The position numbers and the translations under genes were made by a program. This document shows positions 34,743 to 43,853 of a stretch of 64,000 nt of DNA, piece by piece. The first letter of the stretch is position 1, and every line of letters starts with the position of its first letter. Source of the stretch: Mycolicibacter senuensis (lineage in GTDB: Bacteria > Actinomycetota > Actinomycetes > Mycobacteriales > Mycobacteriaceae). Where the stretch lies: NCBI RefSeq assembly GCF_002101885.1, contig NZ_LQPS01000036.1:112027-176026 (forward strand). Reading direction: 5' to 3'. The notes beneath the pieces are model-generated. The model worked only from the letters and a program-made list of their open reading frames with translations. It did no database searches and was not told the origin of the DNA.

Positions 34743-35732
34743 ATGGGAGACCTGCGGATCAGCGACCTGGTCATCGAATACGGCACCGGCAGCGGCGAAC
34801 CGATCCGGCCGATCCACGGCCTGAGCTTGGAGATACCGGCCGGATCGCTGGTGGTCGTGCTGGGGCCCAGCGGCTGCGGCAAGACCACCCTGCTGTCGTG
34901 TCTGGGCGGCATCCTCAGCCCGACCAGCGGACAGATCCGGTTCGGCGCCACCGAGGTCACCGCGCTGAGCCGCCGGGAGATCACCTCCTACCGGCGCCGC
35001 ACCGTGGGCATCGTGTTCCAGGCGTTCAACCTGGTGCCGAGCCTGACCGCGCTGGAGAACGTGATGGTGCCGATGTGGGCGGCGGGGTGGACGCAGTGGT
35101 CGGCCACCGAACGCGCCCGCGACCTGCTCACCCGTGTCGGCCTGGCCGACCGGACCCACCACCGGCCCGGCCAGCTCAGCGGCGGTCAGCAGCAGCGCGT
35201 GGCGGTGGCGCGCGCCCTGGCGCTGGACCCGCCGCTGATCCTGGCCGACGAACCCACCGCGCAACTGGACTTCGTCCGGGCCGGCGAGGTCGTGCAACTG
35301 CTGCGGGTGCTCGCCGCCGGTGACCGCGTGGTGGTGGTGGCCACCCACGACACCCGGATCGTGCCGCTGGCCGACATCGTCATCCAGTTGTCGCCCACCG
35401 CGACGCCGGCGCGCGCCCAGCAGGCCCCGGTCCGGCTGGGCCCCGGCGCAGTGCTGCTGGAACAGGGCACCGTGGAGGACCTGATCTACGTCGTCACCGA
35501 GGGCGAGGTGGAGATCGCCCCGGAGACCTCCGGGACCGGCGGCGGCCTGCTCAAGATCGGCAAACCGGACAACTACGCCGGCCAACTCGGGCCGATGGTC
35601 CGTATCCCCCGCTCAGCGACGGTCCGCGCGCCGCGCGAGGCGACCGTGGTGAGCTACACCGTCGAGGCGTTCCGCCAACAGTTCGGCCAGCCGCCGACGC
35701 CCGACGTTCCTAACGAACCCGTATCAACCTGA
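34743..35732 (+). CDS. ABC transporter ATP-binding protein with C-terminal cNMP-binding-like domain (Rv0073-like)
   Basis: 329 residues. ATPase domain 1-220: Walker A GPSGCGKTT, Q-loop VFQAFNLVPSLTALENVM, signature LSGGQQQRVAVARAL, Walker B LILADEPTA. Residues about 230-320 look like a cyclic-nucleotide-binding fold (VLLEQGTVEDLIYVVTEGEVEI, then ATVVSYTVEAFRQQF), as found in Crp-like sensors. This suggests a regulated exporter working with the permease next door. LolD/MacB class by signature. No membrane-fusion protein gene is present. Confidence 0.9.
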   Translation: MGDLRISDLVIEYGTGSGEPIRPIHGLSLEIPAGSLVVVLGPSGCGKTTLLSCLGGILSPTSGQIRFGATEVTALSRREITSYRRRTVGIVFQAFNLVPSLTALENVMVPMWAAGWTQWSATERARDLLTRVGLADRTHHRPGQLSGGQQQRVAVARALALDPPLILADEPTAQLDFVRAGEVVQLLRVLAAGDRVVVVATHDTRIVPLADIVIQLSPTATPARAQQAPVRLGPGAVLLEQGTVEDLIYVVTEGEVEIAPETSGTGGGLLKIGKPDNYAGQLGPMVRIPRSATVRAPREATVVSYTVEAFRQQFGQPPTPDVPNEPVST

Positions 35733-35779
35733 TCGGTGGCGCGGCGTGCCTGACCAACCGCGACGCGGGCCAGGAAATA

Positions 35780-36610
35780 ATGACCGTCATGGCTGATGTG
35801 ACCCGCCGGGCTGCGTTGCGCCTTGGGGTCGGTGCCGCGGGGGCAGCGGGCTTGTTCGGCGTGGGTGTGGGGCGGTCGCCGGCCGCGTCGCGGGCCACCG
35901 GGAACGCCTACCCCACCCGCGAATCCGGGTCGTTCGTGTCGGCGGCCCGCGGCGGGGTGGAGACCAACTGGATCATCGCCCGCCCGCCCGGGCAGACCGC
36001 GCCGCTGCGCCCGGTGATCGCGCTGCACTGCAAGGACGAAGACGCCGCCTGGGTGATGGATCTCGGTGTCGAGGAAGAGCTGGCGAAGCTGACCGCATCG
36101 GGTCGGTCGCCGTTCGCCGTGGTGGCCGTGGACGGCGGCAACAGCTACTGGCGACCGCACGGCTCCGGCGAGGACCCCGGGGCGATGGTGTTGGGCGAGC
36201 TGATCCCGATGCTGGCCGACAAGGGCATCGACACCTCGCGGGTCGGGTTCATGGGCTGGTCGATGGGCGGCTACGGCGCGATGCTGCTGGCTACCCGCCT
36301 CGGCCCGGCGCGGACCGCCGGGATCTGCGCGATCAGCCCGGCCATCTACATGACCTACTTCGGCGCGCCGGCCGGGGCGTTCGACAGTGTCGACGACTGG
36401 CGGACGAACTCGGCCTTCGGCCTGGTGCCGCAGCTGGCCCACATTCCGCTGCGGGTCGACTGCGGCACGTCGGACAGCTTCTACTACGCGACCAGGAGCT
36501 TCGTCGGCCAGCTGAATCCGCCGCCGGCGGGCGGATTCTCACCGGGCGGGCATGACGTGTCCTACTGGCGGGCGCAACTGCCGGCCCAGTTGGCTTGGCT
36601 GGGCTCGTGA
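35780..36610 (+). CDS. Tat-exported alpha/beta hydrolase (esterase-like, Rv0519c-like)
   Basis: 276 residues. It opens with a twin-arginine signal (TRRAALRLG followed by a Gly/Ala hydrophobic stretch to about residue 36). The hydrolase domain has VIALHCKDED, the nucleophile elbow GWSMGGYGA (Ser about 160) and a late His in GGHDVSYW, as in esterase D-like enzymes. Start ATG 35780; ATG 35789 is equally possible. Position near Rv0513/Rv0514-like genes fits Rv0519c. Substrate unknown. Confidence 0.87.
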   Translation: MTVMADVTRRAALRLGVGAAGAAGLFGVGVGRSPAASRATGNAYPTRESGSFVSAARGGVETNWIIARPPGQTAPLRPVIALHCKDEDAAWVMDLGVEEELAKLTASGRSPFAVVAVDGGNSYWRPHGSGEDPGAMVLGELIPMLADKGIDTSRVGFMGWSMGGYGAMLLATRLGPARTAGICAISPAIYMTYFGAPAGAFDSVDDWRTNSAFGLVPQLAHIPLRVDCGTSDSFYYATRSFVGQLNPPPAGGFSPGGHDVSYWRAQLPAQLAWLGS

Positions 36611-36619
36611 CGGCCGGGA

Positions 36620-38737
36620 CTACCGCGCGAAACGCCGCAACCGCAGGCTGTTCGTCACCACCAGCACCGACGATGCCGCCATCGCCGCACCGGCGATCAT
36701 CGGGTTGAGCAACCCCGCCGCCGCCAGCGGAATCGCGGCGACGTTGTAACCGAACGCCCAGACCAGGTTCTGGCGGATGATGCGCAGCGTGCGCGCCGAG
36801 AGCCGCAGCGCGGTCGGGACGGTGGCCAGGTCACCGCGGACCAGGGTCAGATCCCCGGCCTCGATGGCGGCGTCGGTGCCGGTGCCCATCGCCATCCCGA
36901 TATCCGCGGTGGCCAGCGCGACCGAGTCGTTGACGCCGTCGCCGATCATCGCCACCCGCCGGCCCTGCGCCTGCAGCTTCTTGACGGCGTCGGCCTTGTC
37001 GGTGGGCAGCACGTTCGCGATGACATCGGCCGGGTCGATCCCCACCTCACCGGCGACCTTGCGTGCTACGGCCGCGCCGTCGCCGGTGAGCAGCATCGGG
37101 GTGATGCCCATGGCCTTGAGCTCGTCCATCGCCGCGGCGCTGCTCGATCGCACGGTGTCGGTCAAGGTGATGGTCCCCCGGGTCCGGTCGTCCCAGCAGA
37201 CCTCGACGGCGGTCCCGGTCTCGTGGGCGGCCGCCGATCGGGTGACCTCGACGCGCACCCCGTCGACCACCCCGCTCACCCCGTGCCCGGGCCGGCTGGC
37301 GAACTCGCTCACCCGGCCGATCGGCAGCCCGGCCGCTTTGGCCCCGGCCACGATCGCCGCGGCGATCGGATGCTCGGATCCGGACTCGACGGCGGCGGCG
37401 CGCGCCAGCACGACGTCGGGGTTCTCGCCGCGGTCGACCGCGAGGCCGCCGACGGTCATCACACCGGTGGTGACCGTTCCGGTCTTGTCGAATACCACGG
37501 TGTCGATGTCCTTGACGGCCTCGAGGACCTGCGGGTTTTTGATCAGGATGCCCAACTGCGCGCCGCGGCCGGTGCCGACCAGGATGGCGGTCGGGGTGGC
37601 CAGCCCGAGCGCGCACGGGCAGGCGATGATCAGCACCGCCACCGCCGCGGTGAACGCCGCCGCGCTCGCTTGCCCGGCCACCAGCCACCCGGCGAGGGTG
37701 AGCGCGGCGATCACCAGCACCACCGGCACGAACACCGCCGACACCCGGTCGGCCAGCCGCTGAATCGACGCCTTGCCGGCCTGGGCGTCGGTGACCAGCT
37801 TGGCCATCCGGGCCAGCTGGGTGTCGGCGCCCACCTTGGTGGCGCGCACCAGCACCAGCCCGGTGGTGTTGAGTGACCCGCCCAGTACCGGGTCGCCCTC
37901 GGCGACGTCGACCGGAAGTGACTCACCGGTCATCGCCGAGGTGTCCAGCGCGGTGGCGCCGTCGATGACGACGCCGTCGGTGGCGATGCGCTCGCCCGGC
38001 CGGACCACGACGACGTCACCCACCCGCAGCTCGGCGATCGGCACCCGGGTCTCCGTCAGGCCGGCGTCGGGACTGCGCCGCATCACCGCGGCGTCCTTGG
38101 CGCCGAGTTCCAGCAGTTCACGCAGGGCCGCGCCCGCCGAACGTTTGGCGTGCGACTCCGCGTAGCGGCCGGCCAGCAGGAAGACGGTCACCACCGCCGC
38201 CACCTCGAAATACAGGTGGCCGGCCCCGGTGATGACCGCGACCGCCGACCACAAGAAGGCCGCCACGGTGCCCAACGACACCAGGGTGTCCATGGTGGCG
38301 GCGCCATGGGCGGCGTTGCGCAGCGCGGCACGGTGGAACGGGTAGCCGCCCCACACCACGATCGGGGCCGTCAGTGCGAACACCACCCAGCCCCAGCCGC
38401 TGAACTGCCAGGCCGGCACCATCGACAGCGCCCCCACGGGGGCGGCCAGCAGCGCCGAACCGATCAGCCGGGGACGCAGTTGCCCGGCCAGCACGTCAGC
38501 GTGTTCGGCCGGGTGCTCGTGCGCCGCGCCGAGCACCGCGGCCTGGTAGCCGGCCGATTCCACGGCCCGCAGCAGGTCATCGGCGGAGACGGTGTCGGCA
38601 TGCTCGACATGGGCGCGCTCAACCGCCAGGTTCACCGTGGCGTGCACCCCGTCGAGCGCGTTCAGGCCGCGCTCCACCCGCGCCGCGCACGACGCACAGG
38701 TCATTCCGCGCAGTTCCAGATCGGTGGTGGTGATCAC
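36620..38737 (-). CDS. Heavy-metal (Cu-type) translocating P-type ATPase
   Basis: 705 residues. N-terminal HMA domain with MTCASC (Cys14, Cys17), eight membrane helices, the Cu(I) channel motif CPC (about 375, ACPCALGLATP), phosphorylation motif DKTGT (about 416), TGES in the actuator and GDGVNDSVALATADIGMAMG. These define the P1B-1 Cu(I) export class (CtpA/CtpB/CopA-like). The specific paralog cannot be named by eye. GTG start overlapping the stop of the small membrane protein gene upstream by four bases. Confidence 0.93.
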   Translation of the reverse strand: MITTTDLELRGMTCASCAARVERGLNALDGVHATVNLAVERAHVEHADTVSADDLLRAVESAGYQAAVLGAAHEHPAEHADVLAGQLRPRLIGSALLAAPVGALSMVPAWQFSGWGWVVFALTAPIVVWGGYPFHRAALRNAAHGAATMDTLVSLGTVAAFLWSAVAVITGAGHLYFEVAAVVTVFLLAGRYAESHAKRSAGAALRELLELGAKDAAVMRRSPDAGLTETRVPIAELRVGDVVVVRPGERIATDGVVIDGATALDTSAMTGESLPVDVAEGDPVLGGSLNTTGLVLVRATKVGADTQLARMAKLVTDAQAGKASIQRLADRVSAVFVPVVLVIAALTLAGWLVAGQASAAAFTAAVAVLIIACPCALGLATPTAILVGTGRGAQLGILIKNPQVLEAVKDIDTVVFDKTGTVTTGVMTVGGLAVDRGENPDVVLARAAAVESGSEHPIAAAIVAGAKAAGLPIGRVSEFASRPGHGVSGVVDGVRVEVTRSAAAHETGTAVEVCWDDRTRGTITLTDTVRSSSAAAMDELKAMGITPMLLTGDGAAVARKVAGEVGIDPADVIANVLPTDKADAVKKLQAQGRRVAMIGDGVNDSVALATADIGMAMGTGTDAAIEAGDLTLVRGDLATVPTALRLSARTLRIIRQNLVWAFGYNVAAIPLAAAGLLNPMIAGAAMAASSVLVVTNSLRLRRFAR

Positions 38738-39024
38738 CCCGCCGATGATACCCCCGCGGGGTATATGGGCCCCGATCGCCGGAGCGCCCGGCGCAGCCGC
38801 GCCGTACCGATCACCGCCAGCACGCCGGCCGCCGTCGCCAACACCAGCGCCAACAGCAACAGCCGCGGGTGGTAGGACACCGAGGTCGTGGCCGGTTCAC
38901 CGTCGATCACCGGCGCGACCAGGACCAGGTAGCGCACGTGCAACCAGCTCACCGCGCAGCCCACCGCGGCGGCACCGGCCAGGGTGAGCTCGACGCACGC
39001 CCGGACGACCGGAGTCCTCACCAT
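38734..39024 (-). CDS. Small two-pass membrane protein (Rv0514-like)
   Basis: 96 residues with two hydrophobic segments (about 10-34 and 50-72) and a basic C-terminus RLRRALRRSG. The ATG overlaps the stop of the upstream gene by seven bases, and its own stop overlaps the start of the P-type ATPase. So it is coupled on both sides. The longer open frame up to 39537 is the wrong frame of the neighbouring gene. Function unknown. Confidence 0.82.
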   Translation of the reverse strand: MVRTPVVRACVELTLAGAAAVGCAVSWLHVRYLVLVAPVIDGEPATTSVSYHPRLLLLALVLATAAGVLAVIGTARLRRALRRSGPIYPAGVSSAG

Positions 39025-39584
39025 GAGGATTCTTCGGCATCGTCGTCGACGTCGGGCCCGATGTCGCGCTCCACGAGTTCGGGCGCCGGAATCGCCTCGG
39101 GGAGCAACTCGGTCAGCGCGGCCCGCAGCCTGCGGTGATCCCGTGCCCAGGCCTGAACCGTGCGCCGCCCGATCAGCCGCAGGCCGATGCCCGTCCGGCG
39201 GCGGGGCACCCCGCTCAACTCGCCCAGCGCCCGCGCCCCCTGCCACTTCTCCGGTTCGGCCTTGCCCCAGCCGGTCGGCCGCTTGGCCTCGGGGTAGATC
39301 ATCACGATCTCGGCGATCCGCAGTATTTCGGTGCCCTGCCGCAGGCTGTCGCGGGTGAGTTCGACCGAGGTGTGGATCCGCGCCGCCTTCACCTGAATGG
39401 CGAGCATGCCCGAGACCAGCGCCATCATGACGGCCGGGATCAGCGGCTGGAACTCGCCGCCGCCGGAGTTCTGGATCAGCAGCAACAAGCCGCCGGCGAC
39501 CGGCCCGAACAGCACCCAATACCAGCTGGCACCGCATTCGAAGAACAGCGGTGCGGACGGTGCCGTCGGCTCGGGTTCAGACAT
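39018..39584 (-). CDS. DUF3093-like membrane protein (Rv0513-like)
   Basis: 188 residues. Starts FFECGASWYWVLFGP, has two close hydrophobic segments (about 24-65) and then a soluble domain with VKAARIHTSVELTRDSLRQGTE and GIGLRLIGRRTVQAWARDHRRLRAAL, ending in an acidic tail. The pattern matches mycobacterial DUF3093-type proteins found just downstream of hemB. Role unknown. Confidence 0.85.
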   Translation of the reverse strand: MSEPEPTAPSAPLFFECGASWYWVLFGPVAGGLLLLIQNSGGGEFQPLIPAVMMALVSGMLAIQVKAARIHTSVELTRDSLRQGTEILRIAEIVMIYPEAKRPTGWGKAEPEKWQGARALGELSGVPRRRTGIGLRLIGRRTVQAWARDHRRLRAALTELLPEAIPAPELVERDIGPDVDDDAEESSW

Positions 39585-39635
39585 GTCGGGTCAGCCTAAC
39601 GCGGCGCTGAGCCGCCCGGTACGCGACCAGAACTC

Positions 39636-40640
39636 TCACGCCGCCCAGGCCAGCAACTCCTCGACCGGCCAGCTGTTGACGATCCGCTCAATCGCAATCT
39701 CGGCGTCAAGCGCACGCTGGGCGCCGAAGCCGAGGAAGTCGAGCTGGCCGGGGGCATGTGCGTCGGTGTCGATGCTGAACAGACACCCCAACTCGTGCGC
39801 GAGATGCAGCAGTCGGGTTGGTGGGTCGCGTCGTTCCGGGCGGCAGTTGATCTCCACTGCGGTGTTGTGCTCGCGGCAGGCGGTGAACACCGCCTCGGCA
39901 TCGAACTGCGACTCCGGCCGTCGGCCGCGCCCACCGGTCACCAGCCGCCCGGTGCAGTGCCCCAGCACGTTGACCCGCGGATTACAGACCGCGCGCACCA
40001 TCCGCCGCGTCATCGCAGCCCGCTCCATCGCCAGCTTGGAGTGCACGCTGGCGACCACGATGTCGAGTCGCTCCAGTAACTCGGGCTCCTGATCCAGGCT
40101 GCCGTCGTCGAGGATGTCGACCTCGATGCCGGTCAGGATCCGCAGCGGCGCAAAGCGCTCCCGCAGCCCGTCGATCACCTCGAGTTGGTGGCGTAGCCGC
40201 TGCGGTGAGAGCCCGTTGGCGATGGTCAGCCGCGGCGAATGATCGGTCAGCGCGCAGTAGTCATGCCCCAGCGCCACCGCGGTGGTCATCATCTCCTCGA
40301 TCGGCGCTGAGCCGTCCGACCAGTCCGAATGCAGATGCAGGTCCCCGCGCAACGCCGCACGCAACACCCCACCACCCAGATCCCCCGCCTCGTCGCGCAA
40401 CCGCACCAGGGTGTCGGGCTGCCCACCCGCCCAGGCCTGCGCAATCACCGCGGCGGTCTTCGGTCCGATGCCCGGCAGGGACTGCCAACTCTCGGCCACA
40501 CCATGACGGCGCCGCTCGTCGTCGCCCAGGGCCTCGATGACGTCGGCGGCGCGGCGGTAGGCCATCACCCGACGCGGGTCCTCGCGGGCCCGGTCCTTGT
40601 AGAACGCGATCTGGCGCAGTGCCTCCACCGGATCCATCAC
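39636..40640 (-). CDS. PHP-domain phosphoesterase with N-terminal helix-hairpin-helix region
   Basis: 334 residues. The first 95 resemble the 8-kDa/HhH part of family X DNA polymerases (AYRRAADVIEALG, SLPGIGPKTAAVIAQAW). The rest is a PHP metallo-phosphoesterase: HLHSDWSDG, CALTDHSPR, GIEVDIL, VASVHSKL, GHCTGR, EINCRPERRDPP and SIDTDAHAPGQLDF. Bacterial PolX proteins join HhH, polymerase palm and PHP; here the nucleotidyltransferase palm is missing. A DNA-repair 3' phosphatase or exonuclease role is plausible. GTG 40640 is followed at once by ATG 40637. Confidence 0.88.
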   Translation of the reverse strand: MMDPVEALRQIAFYKDRAREDPRRVMAYRRAADVIEALGDDERRRHGVAESWQSLPGIGPKTAAVIAQAWAGGQPDTLVRLRDEAGDLGGGVLRAALRGDLHLHSDWSDGSAPIEEMMTTAVALGHDYCALTDHSPRLTIANGLSPQRLRHQLEVIDGLRERFAPLRILTGIEVDILDDGSLDQEPELLERLDIVVASVHSKLAMERAAMTRRMVRAVCNPRVNVLGHCTGRLVTGGRGRRPESQFDAEAVFTACREHNTAVEINCRPERRDPPTRLLHLAHELGCLFSIDTDAHAPGQLDFLGFGAQRALDAEIAIERIVNSWPVEELLAWAA

Positions 40641-40649
40641 CCCAGTCTG

Positions 40650-41090
40650 CTACCGGGTCAGGTATTCCTGGGCGTCGGAGCGGTGCAGCAGGAAGGTTCC
40701 GGCGGCGATCAGCACCGATCCGACGATGCCGGTGACCGCGACGGTCACCGCGACCGCCGGCCTCGGATCGGGGTGTGACAGCCCGCTCAACGCGTACGCC
40801 ACCGACGCGACCGCCCCGCCGGTCAACACGGTGCGGGCCCACCGGTACCCGGAGCGCATCAGCACCAGGAAGGTCGCCACCACCACGACCATCACCAGCG
40901 CGCTCAGCCCGATGATCGGGTAGGTCACCGGCAGCTCGGCGAGTTCCGGGGCAACCAGCAGGCTCACCACGTATCCGGTCGTCATCAACGGCAGGGCGGC
41001 CAGCCACAGCCAGAAGCCGGTGTCGACATCGGCCGGCCGGGCGGGCCGGGTCGCCGCCGGTGGCTGCGACCCGGCATCCCGGCCCGTCAT
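40650..41090 (-). CDS. Four-pass membrane protein downstream of hemB
   Basis: 146 residues with a soluble Pro/Ala-rich start of about 25 residues and four hydrophobic segments (about 27-47, 57-77, 85-105, 113-133). The ATG overlaps the hemB stop by four bases, so it belongs to the hem operon. No motif recognised; function unknown. Confidence 0.83.
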   Translation of the reverse strand: MTGRDAGSQPPAATRPARPADVDTGFWLWLAALPLMTTGYVVSLLVAPELAELPVTYPIIGLSALVMVVVVATFLVLMRSGYRWARTVLTGGAVASVAYALSGLSHPDPRPAVAVTVAVTGIVGSVLIAAGTFLLHRSDAQEYLTR

Positions 41091-42070
41091 GCCAGCCAGC
41101 CGGCCGCGTCGGCCGCCCAGTAGCTCAGCACGATGTCGGCGCCGGCGCGCCGGATGCCGATCAACGACTCGAGCGCGGCGGCCCGCCCGTCGATCCAGCC
41201 GTTGGCGCCGGCGGCGGCGATCATCGCGTACTCTCCGGACACCTGATAGGCGGCGACCGGGACCGGCGACAGATCCGCCGCAGCCGCGATCACGTCCAAA
41301 TAGCTCATGGCGGGTTTGACCATGACGATGTCGGCGCCCTCGGCGAGGTCGAGGGCCACCTCGCGCAGTGCCTCCCGGGCATTGCCCGGCTCCTGCTGGT
41401 AGCTGCGGCGGTCGCCTTGCAGACCGGAGGCGACTGCGTCGCGGAACGGGCCGTAGAACGCCGACGCGAACTTCGCCGCGTAGGCCAGGATCACCACATC
41501 GCTGTGCCCGGCGGCGTCGAGTCCGTCGCGAATGGCGGCGACCTGGCCGTCCATCATCCCGCTGGGACTCACCACGTGCGCACCGGAATCCGCTTGTGCC
41601 ACCGCCAGCTCCACGTAGCGATCCACGGTCGCGTCGTTGTCGACCCGGCCGCGGTCGTCGAGCACCCCGCAGTGGCCGTGATCGGTGAACTCGTCCAGGC
41701 AGGTGTCGGCCATCAGCACGGTGGCGTCCCCGAGATCAGCGGCCAGCTCCCGCAACGCGATGTTGAGGATCCCGTCGCGGTCGATGCCCGCAGCGCCGGT
41801 GCTGTCCTTGTCCGCCTCGACCGGAACGCCGAACAGCATCAGGCCGCCCACCCCGGCGGTCACCGCGTCGGCGGCCGCGGCGCGCAGCGAATCGCGGGTG
41901 TGCTGAAACACACCGGGCATAGAAGGGATGGGGCGAGCGTCCGTTATGCCGTCGGCGACGAACATCGGCAGCACCAGATGCCGCGGCTCCAAAGAGGTTT
42001 CGGCCACCAGGCGGCGCAGCGCCGGGGTGGACCGCAGCCGACGGGGACGTTGGCGAGGAAATGCCGTCAT
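41087..42070 (-). CDS. hemB: Delta-aminolevulinic acid dehydratase (porphobilinogen synthase)
   Basis: Condenses two 5-aminolevulinate molecules to porphobilinogen. 327 residues with the two active-site lysines in LAYAAKFASAFYGP and IVMVKPAMSYLD. The metal loop MADTCLDEFTDHGHCGVL has the cysteines of zinc-type enzymes. Start ATG at 42070 (TAFPRQRPRRLRSTPALRRL); the open frame further upstream overlaps hemD and is not homologous. Confidence 0.96.
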   Translation of the reverse strand: MTAFPRQRPRRLRSTPALRRLVAETSLEPRHLVLPMFVADGITDARPIPSMPGVFQHTRDSLRAAAADAVTAGVGGLMLFGVPVEADKDSTGAAGIDRDGILNIALRELAADLGDATVLMADTCLDEFTDHGHCGVLDDRGRVDNDATVDRYVELAVAQADSGAHVVSPSGMMDGQVAAIRDGLDAAGHSDVVILAYAAKFASAFYGPFRDAVASGLQGDRRSYQQEPGNAREALREVALDLAEGADIVMVKPAMSYLDVIAAAADLSPVPVAAYQVSGEYAMIAAAGANGWIDGRAAALESLIGIRRAGADIVLSYWAADAAGWLA

Positions 42071-42095
42071 CGGGCCGCCGCGCTCGCCGTCACCG

Positions 42096-43814
42096 TTAGC
42101 GCCTGCGGCTCTTCTTACGCGGCGGCGGCAGGGCGCCCTCGGCACGCAACCGGGCGGCGTGTTCGGCCAGCGCGTCGACCAGCGGACCGACCGCGGCCGT
42201 CTCGGGCTGCACGTCGACCCGCAACCCGAATTCCGCTGCGGTCTCGGCGGTCTTGGGGCCGATGCAGGCCACGATCGTCCGGGTGTGCGGCTTGCCGGCG
42301 ATGCCGACCAGGTTGCGCACCGTGGAACTCGACGTGAAGCACACCGCGTCGAATCCGCCGGTCTTGATCATCTCGCGGATGGTCGCCGGTGGCGGTGCGG
42401 CCCGCACCGTGCGGTAGGCGGTGACGTCCTCGATCTCCCAGCCCCGCTCGCGCAGCCCCTCGGCCAACGTCTCGGTGGCGATGTCGGCGCGCGGCAGCAG
42501 CACCCGGTTCACCGGATCGAAAACGTCGTCGTAGGGCGGGAATTCGTCGAGCAGGCCCAGCGAGGACTGCTCCCCGGCGGGAACCAGCTCGGGACTGATC
42601 CCGAACGCCCGGACCCGCTCGGCGGTCGCTTCGCCGACACAGGCGATCTTCACCCCGGAGAACGCCCGGGCGTCCAGGCCGAACTCACCGAACTTCTCCC
42701 ACACCGCGCGCACCGCGTTGGTCGAGGTGAACACCACCCACTGGTAGCGGCCGTCGACCAAACCCTTGACGGCCCTTTCCATCTGGGCGGGGCTACGCGG
42801 CGGCTCCACGGCGATGGTGGGCACCTCGACCGGCGAGGCGCCGTGCCCGACCAGCTTGTCGCTCATCTCGCCGGCCTGATCCTTGGTGCGCGGCACCAGC
42901 ACCGTCCATCCGTACAACGCGCGGCTCTCCCACCAGTTCAGCTTGGCGCGGTTGTTCACCGTCTTGCCGATGGTCACCACCAGCGGACCGGCCGGGGTCT
43001 CCTGACCGTTGGGCAGGATGACCGGGTCGATGCTGGCCAGCGCCGCCGGGTCGGTCAGCCCCTGCAGGCTGGCCTCCACCGAGCGCTGCGCGCAGGTGGT
43101 GCCCGAGGTGGTGACCACGCACGGGGTGCCGTCCGCGAGGCCGTATTCGATCAGGGTGCGGGCCGCCTCCGGCAGATGCGAGGTGGTGGCCTGCAGGATC
43201 AGCGGGCCCGGGGCCGCAGCCAGGGCCGCCCAGTCGACCTGCGGGTCGCGGACGTCGGCGACGGTGTGCGACGAGCCGAGCGGCAGCCCGGCGTAGGTGG
43301 GCACCGCGCTGGTGGCGGGCAGTCCCGGCACGATCTCGAACTGCACGGTGGTGCGGGCCACCGCGTTGACCTCGGTGATGACGGAGTCGACGGACAGCGG
43401 GTCGCCGGCCACCAGACGCACCACGTCGGCGCCGGAGCGCGCCTCGGCGGTCAGGATCTTGGCAACCTCGGCCGGTTCGCCCAGCGCGGGACGGATGTCG
43501 GGCCCGCCCGGGACGGTCGCGGCGCCCCCGTCGGCAGCGCCGGTGTCGTCGGCGCCGTCGGTGCCTTCCGGGGCCCCGCCGGTCTTGTCCGCCTTGGGGT
43601 CCGGCGGCACCGGCCCGGCCATCGGGGGCAGATCCGTGCCGACCAGCCCCAGTACCGCCTCGGGCACGTCGGGGTCGACGAACACCAGCGCAGCGTTCGT
43701 CAGCGCCGTCCGCGCCCGCGCCGTCAGCAGGCCCGGGTCGCCAGGACCCGAACCGACGAACACAATGCGGCCCGGCTTGGGCTTCTGCCCTCGCACGCTC
43801 ACTTGGCGAGCCAT
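42096..43814 (-). CDS. hemD: Uroporphyrinogen-III synthase fused to a SUMT-like methyltransferase domain
   Basis: 572 residues in two domains. Residues 16-265 resemble the SAM-dependent uroporphyrinogen methyltransferase (GRIVFVGSGPGDPGLLT, EIVPGLPATSAVPTYAGLPLG). They contain an inserted Gly/Asp-rich loop, and the usual GGDPFVFGRG block reads AGDPLSVDS. Residues 300-550 are uroporphyrinogen-III synthase (GWTVLVPRTKDQAGEMSDKL, FTSTNAVRAVWE, VTAYRTVRA, CFTSSSTVRNLVG), ending in a basic tail. The same fusion is known from M. tuberculosis Rv0511. Methyltransferase activity is doubtful because of the altered motif. Confidence 0.93.
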   Translation of the reverse strand: MARQVSVRGQKPKPGRIVFVGSGPGDPGLLTARARTALTNAALVFVDPDVPEAVLGLVGTDLPPMAGPVPPDPKADKTGGAPEGTDGADDTGAADGGAATVPGGPDIRPALGEPAEVAKILTAEARSGADVVRLVAGDPLSVDSVITEVNAVARTTVQFEIVPGLPATSAVPTYAGLPLGSSHTVADVRDPQVDWAALAAAPGPLILQATTSHLPEAARTLIEYGLADGTPCVVTTSGTTCAQRSVEASLQGLTDPAALASIDPVILPNGQETPAGPLVVTIGKTVNNRAKLNWWESRALYGWTVLVPRTKDQAGEMSDKLVGHGASPVEVPTIAVEPPRSPAQMERAVKGLVDGRYQWVVFTSTNAVRAVWEKFGEFGLDARAFSGVKIACVGEATAERVRAFGISPELVPAGEQSSLGLLDEFPPYDDVFDPVNRVLLPRADIATETLAEGLRERGWEIEDVTAYRTVRAAPPPATIREMIKTGGFDAVCFTSSSTVRNLVGIAGKPHTRTIVACIGPKTAETAAEFGLRVDVQPETAAVGPLVDALAEHAARLRAEGALPPPRKKSRRR

Positions 43815-43853
43815 TCCCTACTCCCAGTCACTTCAGCCCGAACGCGGCTGTCT

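Noticed and set aside
33528..35585. 685-residue minus-strand frame over the ABC permease and ATPase genes
   Set aside because: His/Gln/Arg/Gly-rich shadow; the plus strand has Walker A, signature and FtsX motifs.
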